Origin: JAIBBV01 sp044347745 | GTDB lineage: Bacteria; Bdellovibrionota_C; UBA2361; JAFLCA01 | Length of the DNA stretch: 64,000 bases | Direction of reading: 5' to 3' | Assembly (NCBI GenBank): GCA_044347745.1 | Contig: JBIKUD010000001.1 | Coordinates: forward strand, 1 to 64,000 | Part shown: one piece after another, positions 16,779 through 25,555 of the stretch | How the letters are laid out: the number at the start of each line of letters is the position of its first letter | Numbering within the stretch: position 1 is the first letter of the stretch | Made by a program: the position numbers and the translations under genes | The notes under the pieces: model-generated | Databases searched by the model: none | The model's input: the letters and a program-made list of their open reading frames with translations, nothing else | Told to the model about the DNA's origin: nothing

Positions 16779-18473
16779 ATGGGTTTTGCCTTACGTTATA
16801 TCGGAGTCTTGTTTGCTGTAGCGCTTTTTGTGTATGCGCCAGCTTTGACCAATGGCTTTGCTTTTGATGACCTTATCCACATTTCAAATAACCCACTGTT
16901 AACCCCAAAAATTGAGTGGCTAAGAATTTGGACAAGCCCCATGTATCCGGGGGACTTGTATCGTCCGCTAGTGACAGCTTCATATGCCGCTACCTCCACT
17001 CTTTTTGGGTTAAATGCTTGGATTTTCCATTTTGATAATGTGTTGCTTCATGCTGCAAATGCCGCGCTGCTCTTTGCACTTATTGGACCAGTTCTGGGAG
17101 CAAACTGTTCGCTATTTTTTGCACTGATTTTTTTGATGCATCCCCTGCATACCGAAGCAGTTGCCAATATAAGCGGCCGAGCTGAACTACTTTCAGCTTT
17201 TTTTGTATTAAGCACGCTTGTGTTGGTTCAACATATTTCATCGCTCGCTTGGAAGCCAAAACATCTGCTGCTTTTGCCTCTTATTGGGCTCTCATTTTTA
17301 GCAGGGGTGCATTCAAAGGAAAGCGCCTACGTGGTGCTGCTTCTTAGTCCGCTGGTAGTAGGCATGCAAAATCGCAGTAAATTAAAGACCCCCGGATTTA
17401 TTTGCAGCATGCTGCTTTTAGGTTTCTTATCTGTTGCTGCTTTGTGGTGGCGAATGCAGGTAATACCCTCCCATACGCTTGGCGTATCAGCCGATATTGC
17501 TCTTGATAATCCGCTAGTTGAGCTCAGTCCTTTAAGAAGGATTGGCATCGCTTTGTCTTTGGTTGGATTTGGTATTTCAAAAGCAATTTTTCCATTACCG
17601 TTAAGCGCCGACTACTCGGCTTCGTTTTTTCCGGTTTCAAACTTTTGGAGTTATCACCTCTCTTGGCTGTGGCTTGTGGTGCTTGCGGCGTTTTTATTTC
17701 TTTTAAAACCTTCAAAAAAATTTCCCGAACTCTCGTTTTTTGTTGCATGGACTTTTTTAAGCTTAGCAGTGACCTCTAATATTATAATGCCCATTGGAAC
17801 TATTTTTGCAGAGCGACTTTGGTATCTTCCCAGTATTGGCGTTATTGGTGCGCTTGTGGTTGTGGGGCATAAGCTTCTCAATCGTGCCGGCGCAGTCGTC
17901 ATTGGCCTTTTTGTGATAGTGGTTTGGGCACATCTCACCCGCAGTCATGTTCCCAATTGGAGAGACAATACAAGCCTTTTCTCTTATCAAATTAAAGTGG
18001 CGGCACAGAGTGCTAAAACCCAGTATAACTACGCTATTTCACTTCGTAACGAAGGTGATTTTGACGAGGCAGCAATTCATTTTCGACAGGCCTTAGAATT
18101 GTATCCGCCCTACGCGGATGCTGCCTATGGATTAGCCACGGTGTATGCCCACAAAGGTATTGAGGGAGGAGCGCGCCACTGGCTGGCAGAGGCTCTGCAA
18201 CGCAATCAAAATCATGTTGCGAGCCTTTGCCTACTGGCACGTATACAATTTAACTCAGGGAACTTAGCGGTGGCTGAAAAATTGTTTGAACAGGCGTTAT
18301 CGCTTGAGCCTCAAAGTAGCGATGCATCTTTGGGACTTTTTGCACTGTACATTCAGCAGAAAGACTTATCGCGTGCACAGAAGCTCTATGACAAACTTCT
18401 CACTATGAGTCCTCGTCACCCAGAGCTTGCCAAAATTGAAAAAGGTTTATTAGAGCTTCAACATGCTTCGTAA
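16779..18473 (+). CDS. TMTC-like membrane protein with TPR repeats
   Basis: 564 residues. The N-terminal ~390 residues form a PMT/GT-C-like membrane domain of about ten segments. It starts with the acidic FAFDDLIHISNNPLL loop and HPLHTEAVANISGRAELLS, both typical of bacterial relatives of TMTC proteins. The C-terminal 170 residues hold about four TPR units (YNYAISLRNEGDFDEAAIHF, DAAYGLATVYAHKG, and others), probably periplasmic. Such proteins are predicted glycosyltransferases using lipid-linked sugars, but the substrate is unknown. The next gene overlaps its end by 11 bases, so they are translationally coupled. It diverges from the gene at 16527, leaving about 250 bases for promoters. Confidence 0.85.
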   Translation: MGFALRYIGVLFAVALFVYAPALTNGFAFDDLIHISNNPLLTPKIEWLRIWTSPMYPGDLYRPLVTASYAATSTLFGLNAWIFHFDNVLLHAANAALLFALIGPVLGANCSLFFALIFLMHPLHTEAVANISGRAELLSAFFVLSTLVLVQHISSLAWKPKHLLLLPLIGLSFLAGVHSKESAYVVLLLSPLVVGMQNRSKLKTPGFICSMLLLGFLSVAALWWRMQVIPSHTLGVSADIALDNPLVELSPLRRIGIALSLVGFGISKAIFPLPLSADYSASFFPVSNFWSYHLSWLWLVVLAAFLFLLKPSKKFPELSFFVAWTFLSLAVTSNIIMPIGTIFAERLWYLPSIGVIGALVVVGHKLLNRAGAVVIGLFVIVVWAHLTRSHVPNWRDNTSLFSYQIKVAAQSAKTQYNYAISLRNEGDFDEAAIHFRQALELYPPYADAAYGLATVYAHKGIEGGARHWLAEALQRNQNHVASLCLLARIQFNSGNLAVAEKLFEQALSLEPQSSDASLGLFALYIQQKDLSRAQKLYDKLLTMSPRHPELAKIEKGLLELQHAS

Positions 18474-19062
18474 AATTACGCTTCTAGTCCTTGCACTCTT
18501 GCTTTTAGCCGGGCCCTTGCTTGGACGTATGCTTTTTATAAGCACACGGGACCTGAAAGTTGCAAGAAGTGCCTTAAATGCAGGAGATTTTGATGAGGCG
18601 TTGATGCGTTATCAGTCAGTGCTGTATTGGGCATGGCCAGGATCTTCTACTTCTCAGGAGGCCTTTCAAGAAGCCACTCAAATGATAAAAAACAATCCAT
18701 TAGCGCCGGAGCTAGAGCTAAAGGCTTGGAACGAAATACGACGGGCGCTCTATGGTAGCCGAAGTTTTTTAGCTGCTTATGGGGAACGGTTACGCGCACA
18801 ACAAGAGATTGATGCTCGTATTGAGGCACTCTTAGGGGAGGGAGCTAAATTCGATTTACAATCAGAAATGCCACAAAAGCCTCGATATGGATTGTCGGCC
18901 CTCGCCTCTTGGAGTTTTTTGTGTTGGATTCTCTGCGTCCTTCTTTGCATTTGGAGAGGTATTAATCCGGATGGCAGTGTTAGGAAAAAGAAAGTGTTGC
19001 GCTATGCGGCAATAGGCGTGGTTGCGTATTGGATATGGGTTGGTGCGCTAATTTTTGCTTAA
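18463..19062 (+). CDS. Small membrane protein coupled to the TPR gene
   Basis: 199 residues. One hydrophobic segment at the N-terminus (residues 5-22) acts as an uncleaved anchor or signal peptide. The middle is helical (KVARSALNAGDFDEALMRYQ, one TPR-like helix pair), and two membrane segments lie at about 145-165 and 178-197. The ATG lies inside the upstream gene (11-base overlap), so expression is coupled and the two products may form a complex. I do not recognise a family; the single TPR-like motif matches the theme of the partner. Confidence 0.7.
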   Translation: MLRKITLLVLALLLLAGPLLGRMLFISTRDLKVARSALNAGDFDEALMRYQSVLYWAWPGSSTSQEAFQEATQMIKNNPLAPELELKAWNEIRRALYGSRSFLAAYGERLRAQQEIDARIEALLGEGAKFDLQSEMPQKPRYGLSALASWSFLCWILCVLLCIWRGINPDGSVRKKKVLRYAAIGVVAYWIWVGALIFA

Positions 19063-19065
19063 TAG

Positions 19066-19197
19066 CCTGTTCGGCGTGAAAATGCGTTCATACTTTGTTC
19101 CGAGTATAGGGGACGCTCTTGCGGGGTACAGCTCGTACACCCTTATCGGTCCCCTATACTCGCGCCGCGTCTGAGCGTATTTTGACGGCGAACAGGA
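19066..19197. repeat. Repeat B: long imperfect palindrome
   Basis: The left arm CCTGTTCGGCGTGAAAATGC (from 19066) pairs imperfectly with the right arm ending TTTTGACGGCGAACAGG (19197). An inner perfect pairing is GAGTATAGGGGAC with GTCCCCTATACTC. The whole 132 bases could fold into one extended hairpin. It lies between convergent genes. Its left half recurs at 60747-60804. A role as bidirectional terminator or mobile palindrome is possible; no T-run follows. Confidence 0.7.
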
Positions 19198-19267
19198 AAT
19201 TAAAATTTACAAATTCTCTTGCCGTGAAAACCCTGAAAATGTGCGGAATTGCGGAAATTTGAGTTCG

Positions 19268-20359
19268 CTATTCTTTTTTGTCTTGAATGTCTAACACATC
19301 CAATGTTGTGCCGGCCTCCGCATCAAGAAAGCGAACTTGATTAATTTTTAATGAGAGTTCAGCAAGTTTTGCTTTTATGCCTCCCATGAATTTTTGCTTT
19401 GCAAAATCAGGCATTGCGCTCATGGGGAACTCTTTAAAATAGAGGCTTATCACCGAGCTTGTGGCCTCCATCCGCACGTATTTAGGGCCTGCGATGGGAT
19501 TTGTGCGTATATAGGTTTCAAAAGCTGCGTAAGGGGAAGATGCGGCCTGAGTGGGAGCTGACGTTTGATTCTGTAGTCCCCCTTTAACTGAGCTCAAAAA
19601 TTCTCCAAATCGAGCCTTGGCTTCTTCTGTGGGAGCAGCAGCCACAGCTTTTTCGCCCCAGGTTGTAGCCTCTTTTTTATTTCCCATTTGTGCATAGGTA
19701 ATAGAAGTGTAAGCCAACGCATGAAAGTTTTTAGGATCTTCACTCAGAATAGATTTTAGTTCTTTTAGTGCCTCGTCGGCTTTGCCAAGAAAAGTAAGTC
19801 CACTTGCCATGCGGGCCCGAACAGCATGATCTCCGGGGGCAAGTTTGAGGTAACGTTCATAATACCCCACTGATTTGTCGAATACTTGCTGATTAAATGA
19901 AATATCAGCAAGCGCAAGCAATGCCTGAGGTTCTTGTGGGTTTATGCTGAGAATCTTACTTAATACCTCCATTGCTTCAAATAGCAATTCGGTTTGGGGT
20001 TTTTCACTTGAGCGAATTTTATTCACTAAGGCATCAGCAAAAGATCGTAATGCCGGGAGGCTATCTGGGTTGGCTTCGGCAGCTTTCCGCAGTGGATTTA
20101 GTTCTGGATCTTCAACTGCTTGAGTTTTGGGTGGAGCGTAGAGATTCGTAGGTTTAGGAGTTGGTTGAGAACTAAGCTGTGTTGCCCCGAACCATAATCC
20201 CACGCCAAGAGTAAGCACCAGTCCAATGCCGCGCGAATTAATTGAGTATCGAATGAAAGGTTTAGTTAAATCGAGGCCGCAGTTACTACAGAAGTGGACC
20301 GCGCTTTCCTGAGAGGAAGAGCAGCGAGGGCAGGTCTTATTGATTGAATCAGTGCTCAT
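19268..20359 (-). CDS. Zinc-ribbon, membrane-anchored TPR protein
   Basis: 363 residues. The N-terminus has a four-cysteine zinc ribbon (Cys10, Cys13, Cys24, Cys27: CPRC and CSNC). One membrane segment follows at about 44-62, then TPR repeats from about 85 to 245 (ALLALADISFNQQVFDKSVG, AVRARMASGLTFLGKADEAL, and others). A C-terminal domain of about 80 residues has strand-rich KYVRMEATSSVISLYF. The TPR part faces the periplasm if the ribbon is cytoplasmic. It lies 27 bases downstream of hemW in the same direction and may be co-transcribed with it and secA. Its role is probably assembly or scaffolding; no partner is evident. Confidence 0.8.
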   Translation of the reverse strand: MSTDSINKTCPRCSSSQESAVHFCSNCGLDLTKPFIRYSINSRGIGLVLTLGVGLWFGATQLSSQPTPKPTNLYAPPKTQAVEDPELNPLRKAAEANPDSLPALRSFADALVNKIRSSEKPQTELLFEAMEVLSKILSINPQEPQALLALADISFNQQVFDKSVGYYERYLKLAPGDHAVRARMASGLTFLGKADEALKELKSILSEDPKNFHALAYTSITYAQMGNKKEATTWGEKAVAAAPTEEAKARFGEFLSSVKGGLQNQTSAPTQAASSPYAAFETYIRTNPIAGPKYVRMEATSSVISLYFKEFPMSAMPDFAKQKFMGGIKAKLAELSLKINQVRFLDAEAGTTLDVLDIQDKKE

Positions 20360-20386
20360 ATAGTTAATCCTTTCACGTTCAATCCA

Positions 20387-21604
20387 TTAAAGTGTTGATG
20401 TTTGGCTTAGTTGCGGTTGAGGTGGTCTTTCTGGCTGAGCAAAGTTTTCAATCACACTGTCGGCAAGCAAAAGTCCGCGCTCTGATAGGGCGATATTTTT
20501 TTCAGAAACGGTCAGCAAACGCTCGTCGCTCAGTACCTGCAATAATGCAGGATACACGGCCTCAACCGGGCACCCGAATCGTCTTTCAAAGTGAGCTCTT
20601 GAAATACCGGCAATTTTACGAAGCCCGAGGAAAAAAAACTCAAAAACCGCTGCGCCGAAATCAAGATCGTCACGCCACCCTTCGGCATGTCCCGTAGCCA
20701 CTGTTTGTTCAATATACTTGGCAGGCAAAGCGACGTTAGACCAACGTGAACCGTAGGCTCCAGCTTTTGAGAGCGCCGTAAAGCTGTGGGCGCCTGCCCC
20801 AAGTCCCAGGTAGTCATCGCCATTCCAATAGGCCATGTTATGCCGAGCTTCTCGGCCTATAATCGCGTAATTGCTAATTTCGTATCGATAGAGCCCAAAC
20901 AATGAAAAGCGGCTGTTGATGCTTTCCATCATCTGAATTACCACATCTTCAGGCGGCAAGTGGAGCTGGCCACGTTTATAGGAGAGGAAAAATGGAGTGC
21001 CTTTCTCAATAGTGAGCCCGTACGCCGAGACATGCACGGGTTCTAGTTGTAGCAGTGCATCAATATCTGATTCAAACTCTTCGATGGTTTGTTCTGGTCC
21101 GCCATAAATTAAATCAAGGCTTACGTTTGAAATTCCTGCACTTCGAGCGGCGGCTACTGCAGCCTCGATATGGTCGGGAGAGTGCATACGACCCAGGGCT
21201 GCCAGCACCCGGCGCTGAAACGATTGAGCCCCGATGCTGAGTCTGTTCACGCCAGCATCGCGATATCCAGCCAGGTTATCGGGAGTCAGAGTTCCTGGAT
21301 TAGATTCGAGCGACACCTCTACGCGTTCGTCTACTGGAAATAACGAGCAGACGCCACGAATGATTTTTCGAATTGAATTAGGTTGAAAAAGCGATGGAGT
21401 TCCGCCCCCAAAATAGATGGTTTGTACGGTGCGCCCTTGCCATTCAGGAAGTGTCGATCGGTAGTCTAACTCGGCCAACAATGCTGAAACGTATTCCTTC
21501 TCGGGAATCGCAGATACCGCATAGGTGTTGAAATCACAGTAGGGACATTTGTGAAAACAGAACGGGATATGGATATACAGAGAAAATGGCTTTCCAGTCA
21601 TCAC
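20387..21604 (-). CDS. hemW: HemW-type radical SAM haem chaperone
   Basis: 405 residues. The radical SAM motif is CFHKCPYC (CxxxCxxC, followed by DF) near residue 16 in the HemW context IHIPFCFHKCPYC. Downstream are YFGGGTPSLF, the glycine-rich SIGAQSF and NVSLDLIYGGPEQT, and a C-terminal HemN-like domain (ISNYAIIGREARHNMAYW). HemW proteins resemble oxygen-independent coproporphyrinogen oxidase but lack the extra N-terminal substrate region and bind haem for delivery to proteins. The gene begins two bases after the secA stop, so it is co-transcribed. In a bacterium with a Ccm system, a haem-trafficking role is consistent. Confidence 0.9.
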   Translation of the reverse strand: MMTGKPFSLYIHIPFCFHKCPYCDFNTYAVSAIPEKEYVSALLAELDYRSTLPEWQGRTVQTIYFGGGTPSLFQPNSIRKIIRGVCSLFPVDERVEVSLESNPGTLTPDNLAGYRDAGVNRLSIGAQSFQRRVLAALGRMHSPDHIEAAVAAARSAGISNVSLDLIYGGPEQTIEEFESDIDALLQLEPVHVSAYGLTIEKGTPFFLSYKRGQLHLPPEDVVIQMMESINSRFSLFGLYRYEISNYAIIGREARHNMAYWNGDDYLGLGAGAHSFTALSKAGAYGSRWSNVALPAKYIEQTVATGHAEGWRDDLDFGAAVFEFFFLGLRKIAGISRAHFERRFGCPVEAVYPALLQVLSDERLLTVSEKNIALSERGLLLADSVIENFAQPERPPQPQLSQTSTL

Positions 21605-21606
21605 TA

Positions 21607-24351
21607 CTACCTAGCGGCTTTTCGACGAGCCTTTTTCTGAGCCAAGAGCCTCGCTTTTTGTTCATCAGGACTCAGTGGGCTATTGGGGTCTAGCGCTAAT
21701 GCCTCCTCCCCTTCCTCCCCGACAGGCTCAGTTGAGGCGTGAGTTGCTCGCATTTGTTGTTCTATGGCCTCTCTGCGTTTTTGCTCCTGTTCGATGTGAG
21801 CAACGAGAGCTTTTGGATCAGGTACTTCATAGTACATGAGCTTACGCACAGTGGCTTCTTTGACGCTTTCAAGCATACGCTGAAATAACTCAAAGCCCTC
21901 TCTTTGGTATTCATGGAGAGGGTTTTTCTGGCCGTACCCTCGTAGTCCGATGCCTTCTCGCAAGTGGTCCATGGTTTGCAGATGCTGATTCCAGAAGTGA
22001 TCCACTGCTTCAAGAATGGTGTCTTGTTCAACAGTGCTGAAGTCAAAGGGTTTGCCTTCAGCTCGTGAAATTTGAATACGAATCGGGACGCCGGTTGAGG
22101 TAGTCAGCGATTCAAGCGATTTTAAGCTTTCATCAAGATAGGCAAGGCGAGCGGCATATATTTTATGCGCAGCTTCGCGGGCTGCATCAAAAAGTGCCTG
22201 GCGGTCTCTTGCAATGCCTTCATCAAACTTAAACTCGGCGCGACACAAAAAGGCAAAGCGCTTTTCTATTTGGCTTAAATCCCAATCGACTGGTTTTTGG
22301 TCTTCGCGGCACACGCTGAATACAGACTCTTCCAAAAGATCGTCAAGCATGGTCAAGATTTCATCGCGAACACCGTCTTGTTCAAGAATTTTATTACGCA
22401 AGTTGTATACTACTTGGCGCTGCTTGTTCATGACGTTGTCATAGTCCGTCACGTGTTTGCGCGAATCGAAATGGAAGGCTTCTACTTTCTTTTGTGCAGA
22501 TTCGATAGATCGGCTGATAAGCTTCCCATCGATTGCGACCCCCTCTTCCCAGCCAAGGCGTTTCATAAGAGTTTGAATGCGATCGCCTCCAAATCTCATC
22601 ATCAAATCGTCTTCAAGCGAAACATAAAAGCGAGAGCGTCCAGGGTCTCCTTGCCTACCAGCGCGGCCACGCAATTGGTTGTCAATTCGTCGTGACTCAT
22701 GCCGCTCGGTGCCGATAATAAATAGGCCTCCGGCTGCTACTACTTTTTCGCGTTCGGCAGCACATTGCGCTTTGAATTTAGGGAGAAGCTCGCTGAATTT
22801 AGGATCGCTACGATCTTTGGTTTTTGCCTCTGCTGCCGTTAAAAACTCGGCGTTACCACCAAGCACAATATCGGTTCCGCGGCCAGCCATGTTGGTAGAA
22901 ATGGTTACTGATCCAAGGCGTCCAGCTTGAGCGACAATTTCAGCTTCTCGTTCATGCGCTTTCGCATTGAGCACGTTGTGAGCCACATTTTTCGACTTGA
23001 GCAATTTGGAAAGTGCTTCGCTTTGTTCGATGCTGATGGTACCTACAAGCACGGGCTGTCCCGTAGTGCTGACCTCTTGAATGGCATCAACTACCGCTTC
23101 ATATTTTTCTTTGCGGGTTCGATATACCTGGTCGCTCTCGTCTTGGCGCACCATGGGCTTATTGGTCGGAATGACCACCACTTCCAAGTTATAGATAGTG
23201 CGAAACTCAACCGCTTCCGTATCTGCCGTTCCGGTCATACCAGAAAGCTTTTCGTACATGCGGAAATAATTCTGGAAGGTGATAGAGGCGAGTGTTTGGT
23301 TCTCTCTGGCAATTGGAACGCCTTCTTTTGCTTCAACAGCTTGATGGAGTCCGTCTGACCAACGACGTCCAGGCATGAGGCGGCCCGTAAATTCGTCGAC
23401 GATAATTACCTGTTTGTCTTTCACGACGTAGTCGACGTCGCGCTCCATAATAGTGTGGGCTTTCAAACCTTGCACCACGTGATGGAGTAGCTCAATGTTT
23501 GATGGATCGTACAGATTTTGCACCTGCAATAGTTCTTCGCAGCGGCCAACCCCTTCTTCAGTCAGCGATGGTTGTTTGCTTCGAAGCTCAATGGTGAAGT
23601 GCTTTTCTTTTTCGAGGAACGGAATAATTTTGTTTATTCGAGCATATTTATCGGTAGGGTCGCCTGAAGGCCCTGAAATAATAAGCGGTGTTCGAGCTTC
23701 GTCGATAAGAATTGAGTCTACTTCATCAACGATGGCAAAATGATGATGTTTTTGAAAACAATCTTCGCGACTAAATTTCATGTTGTCGCGTAGGTAATCA
23801 AATCCAAATTCGTTATTCTGACCGTAGGTAATGTCGGCGCTGTATGCTTGCCGTTTTACTTCTTCATCAAGGCCTGAATAAATAACGCCGGTGCTGAGGC
23901 CAAGAAAATTGTAGAGTCGTCCCATCCACTCTGCGTCTCGGCGAGCCAAGTAGTCATTAACGGTAACCACATGCACCCCTTTGCCTGGAAGTGCATTTAA
24001 ATAGGCCGCTAAAGTGGCAACTAAGGTTTTACCTTCCCCGGTCTTCATTTCGGAGATCATGCCCTTATGCAGCACGGCACCACCGATAAGCTGCACATCA
24101 AAATGACGCATGCCCAAGGCTCGAACTCCGCCTTCTCTTACTACGGCAAATGCTTCGGGCTGAATTGAATCGAGATGCTCGCCGCGATCAAGACGCTCGC
24201 GGAATAGTTGTGTTTGCTTTCGGAGCTCCTCATCGCTCATCTTTTTGTATGTCGCCTCAAGTTCATTTACCCTTTGGACAAGGGGCTTGAGGCTTTTGAG
24301 CGTTCTGTCGTTTCTGGTTCCGAGAATTTTGCGGGCAAGAATATGTAACAT
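21607..24351 (-). CDS. secA: Protein translocase ATPase SecA
   Basis: 914 residues. It drives Sec-dependent export through SecYEG. Walker A is MKTGEGKTLVA, the DEAD-like motif is VDEVDSILIDEARTPLI, the preprotein-crosslinking region surrounds VIIVDEFTGRLMPGRRW, and motif VI is TNMAGRGTDIVLGG with GRAGRQGDPGRSRF. The helical scaffold and wing domains follow to about residue 850. The C-terminus is Arg/Lys-rich (ARLLAQKKARRKAAR) and lacks the usual CxCx8C(H/C) zinc motif that binds SecB. SecB-independent function is therefore likely, as in other SecA proteins without this tail. A gap of 238 bases upstream should hold the promoter. Confidence 0.98.
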   Translation of the reverse strand: MLHILARKILGTRNDRTLKSLKPLVQRVNELEATYKKMSDEELRKQTQLFRERLDRGEHLDSIQPEAFAVVREGGVRALGMRHFDVQLIGGAVLHKGMISEMKTGEGKTLVATLAAYLNALPGKGVHVVTVNDYLARRDAEWMGRLYNFLGLSTGVIYSGLDEEVKRQAYSADITYGQNNEFGFDYLRDNMKFSREDCFQKHHHFAIVDEVDSILIDEARTPLIISGPSGDPTDKYARINKIIPFLEKEKHFTIELRSKQPSLTEEGVGRCEELLQVQNLYDPSNIELLHHVVQGLKAHTIMERDVDYVVKDKQVIIVDEFTGRLMPGRRWSDGLHQAVEAKEGVPIARENQTLASITFQNYFRMYEKLSGMTGTADTEAVEFRTIYNLEVVVIPTNKPMVRQDESDQVYRTRKEKYEAVVDAIQEVSTTGQPVLVGTISIEQSEALSKLLKSKNVAHNVLNAKAHEREAEIVAQAGRLGSVTISTNMAGRGTDIVLGGNAEFLTAAEAKTKDRSDPKFSELLPKFKAQCAAEREKVVAAGGLFIIGTERHESRRIDNQLRGRAGRQGDPGRSRFYVSLEDDLMMRFGGDRIQTLMKRLGWEEGVAIDGKLISRSIESAQKKVEAFHFDSRKHVTDYDNVMNKQRQVVYNLRNKILEQDGVRDEILTMLDDLLEESVFSVCREDQKPVDWDLSQIEKRFAFLCRAEFKFDEGIARDRQALFDAAREAAHKIYAARLAYLDESLKSLESLTTSTGVPIRIQISRAEGKPFDFSTVEQDTILEAVDHFWNQHLQTMDHLREGIGLRGYGQKNPLHEYQREGFELFQRMLESVKEATVRKLMYYEVPDPKALVAHIEQEQKRREAIEQQMRATHASTEPVGEEGEEALALDPNSPLSPDEQKARLLAQKKARRKAAR

Positions 24352-24589
24352 GTCTTTAAAATCGTATTAGCGGAATGGTTCCGTATTATATACTTGCCAC
24401 CTGATTGAGCTACCTTTTGTCAGGGGCTAGCCTAGAAAATTGCACTTGGTCCCGGTGGTCTCCAGGGGACGTCGAAGCGGATGAACAGGCGCATGTACTT
24501 GTTTACTTCATTTAGACGAAAGCGCAAAGCAGCGCATTCTGCTGAGACTTTTCTGTCACGAGGGCTGTTGATAACGTCGCCAACTAGCT

Positions 24590-25555
24590 TTATTTGTTGG
24601 TTTTATTTTTGTTGAGGGTAAATGCCTGCATCGCATCCAAAAGACGGGGAACACAGGGCTCAATCGAGGTGAGCGCAAGACCCTGCTCCTCAGCCAAAAG
24701 GGCCAGTGCTTCTGGACTTAATTCACGCCCAGTCACTCGTAGCCCATAGGGTGTTCGCGAAACAAAACTTTTCTGAAATGGGCGCAGTATACGCTCCGCG
24801 GTTTTTAGATCCTGCATGTCGTCATGCCCCTCAAATGAGGTGGGCCTAATACGCAGTTGCCAACTTTGACCGGCTAATTGTGTGCATACTAAGGGGATCT
24901 CGCCCGCAGCAATCAGTTGTCCTGAATGTAAAACAATAATCGAGTCAGCCAGTTCTTCTAGAATATCCATGCGATGCGAAGAGAGAATAAAAGCTTGGGA
25001 CTCTGAACGTTGCTTAATGATCTGAATAAGTTCAGAGCTGTGCTCAAGATCGAGTCCGTCGAAGGGTTCGTCAAAGAGTAGGAGTTTTGAATCAAGGAGG
25101 AAAGCAACCGCTGTTTGTACTCGTCGCTTCTGTCCCTTGGAAAGTTCACGGCCGCGCTTTGAAAACAGTGGTTCTAGATCTAATTGTTGTAAAAGCGCTT
25201 TGCCTTCATTGAGATAATAATGTGGATCTCTCAGTTTTAACCGACACCAAAATTTTAGATAATCACTGACCACCACATCACTAAATACGGATCCAATCTC
25301 AGGGCAAAAAATCATATCTGTTTCGGGCAAAAGCGGCGTTTGACTCTGCTGATTTTGTACGATGAGTTGCCCGGATGTCTTTGGAGTAAGTCCTAAAATG
25401 CTACGAATGAGAGTTGATTTGCCTGCTCCATTCTGTCCTACAATTCCGATTACGCCACCAGTAACCTTGAAAGAGAGCGCGCGTAGGGCGAGCGCGGAGT
25501 CGTAGCTTACGTTAAAATTGTCTGCCTGAAGTGTAATATGATGGGACTTACTCAT
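24590..25555 (-). CDS. ABC transporter ATP-binding protein
   Basis: 321 residues. Walker A is GQNGAGKSTL near residue 40, the signature is LSKGQKRR near 138, Walker B LLLFDEPFDGLD near 160, and the switch His lies in ILSSHRMDIL. A C-terminal extension of about 100 residues follows, common in exporters of the CcmA/DrrA type. Its ATG overlaps the stop of the membrane protein gene upstream by four bases (ATGA), so the two make one transporter. The substrate is unknown. The ABC-2-like arrangement suggests export or membrane assembly. Confidence 0.9.
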   Translation of the reverse strand: MSKSHHITLQADNFNVSYDSALALRALSFKVTGGVIGIVGQNGAGKSTLIRSILGLTPKTSGQLIVQNQQSQTPLLPETDMIFCPEIGSVFSDVVVSDYLKFWCRLKLRDPHYYLNEGKALLQQLDLEPLFSKRGRELSKGQKRRVQTAVAFLLDSKLLLFDEPFDGLDLEHSSELIQIIKQRSESQAFILSSHRMDILEELADSIIVLHSGQLIAAGEIPLVCTQLAGQSWQLRIRPTSFEGHDDMQDLKTAERILRPFQKSFVSRTPYGLRVTGRELSPEALALLAEEQGLALTSIEPCVPRLLDAMQAFTLNKNKTNK

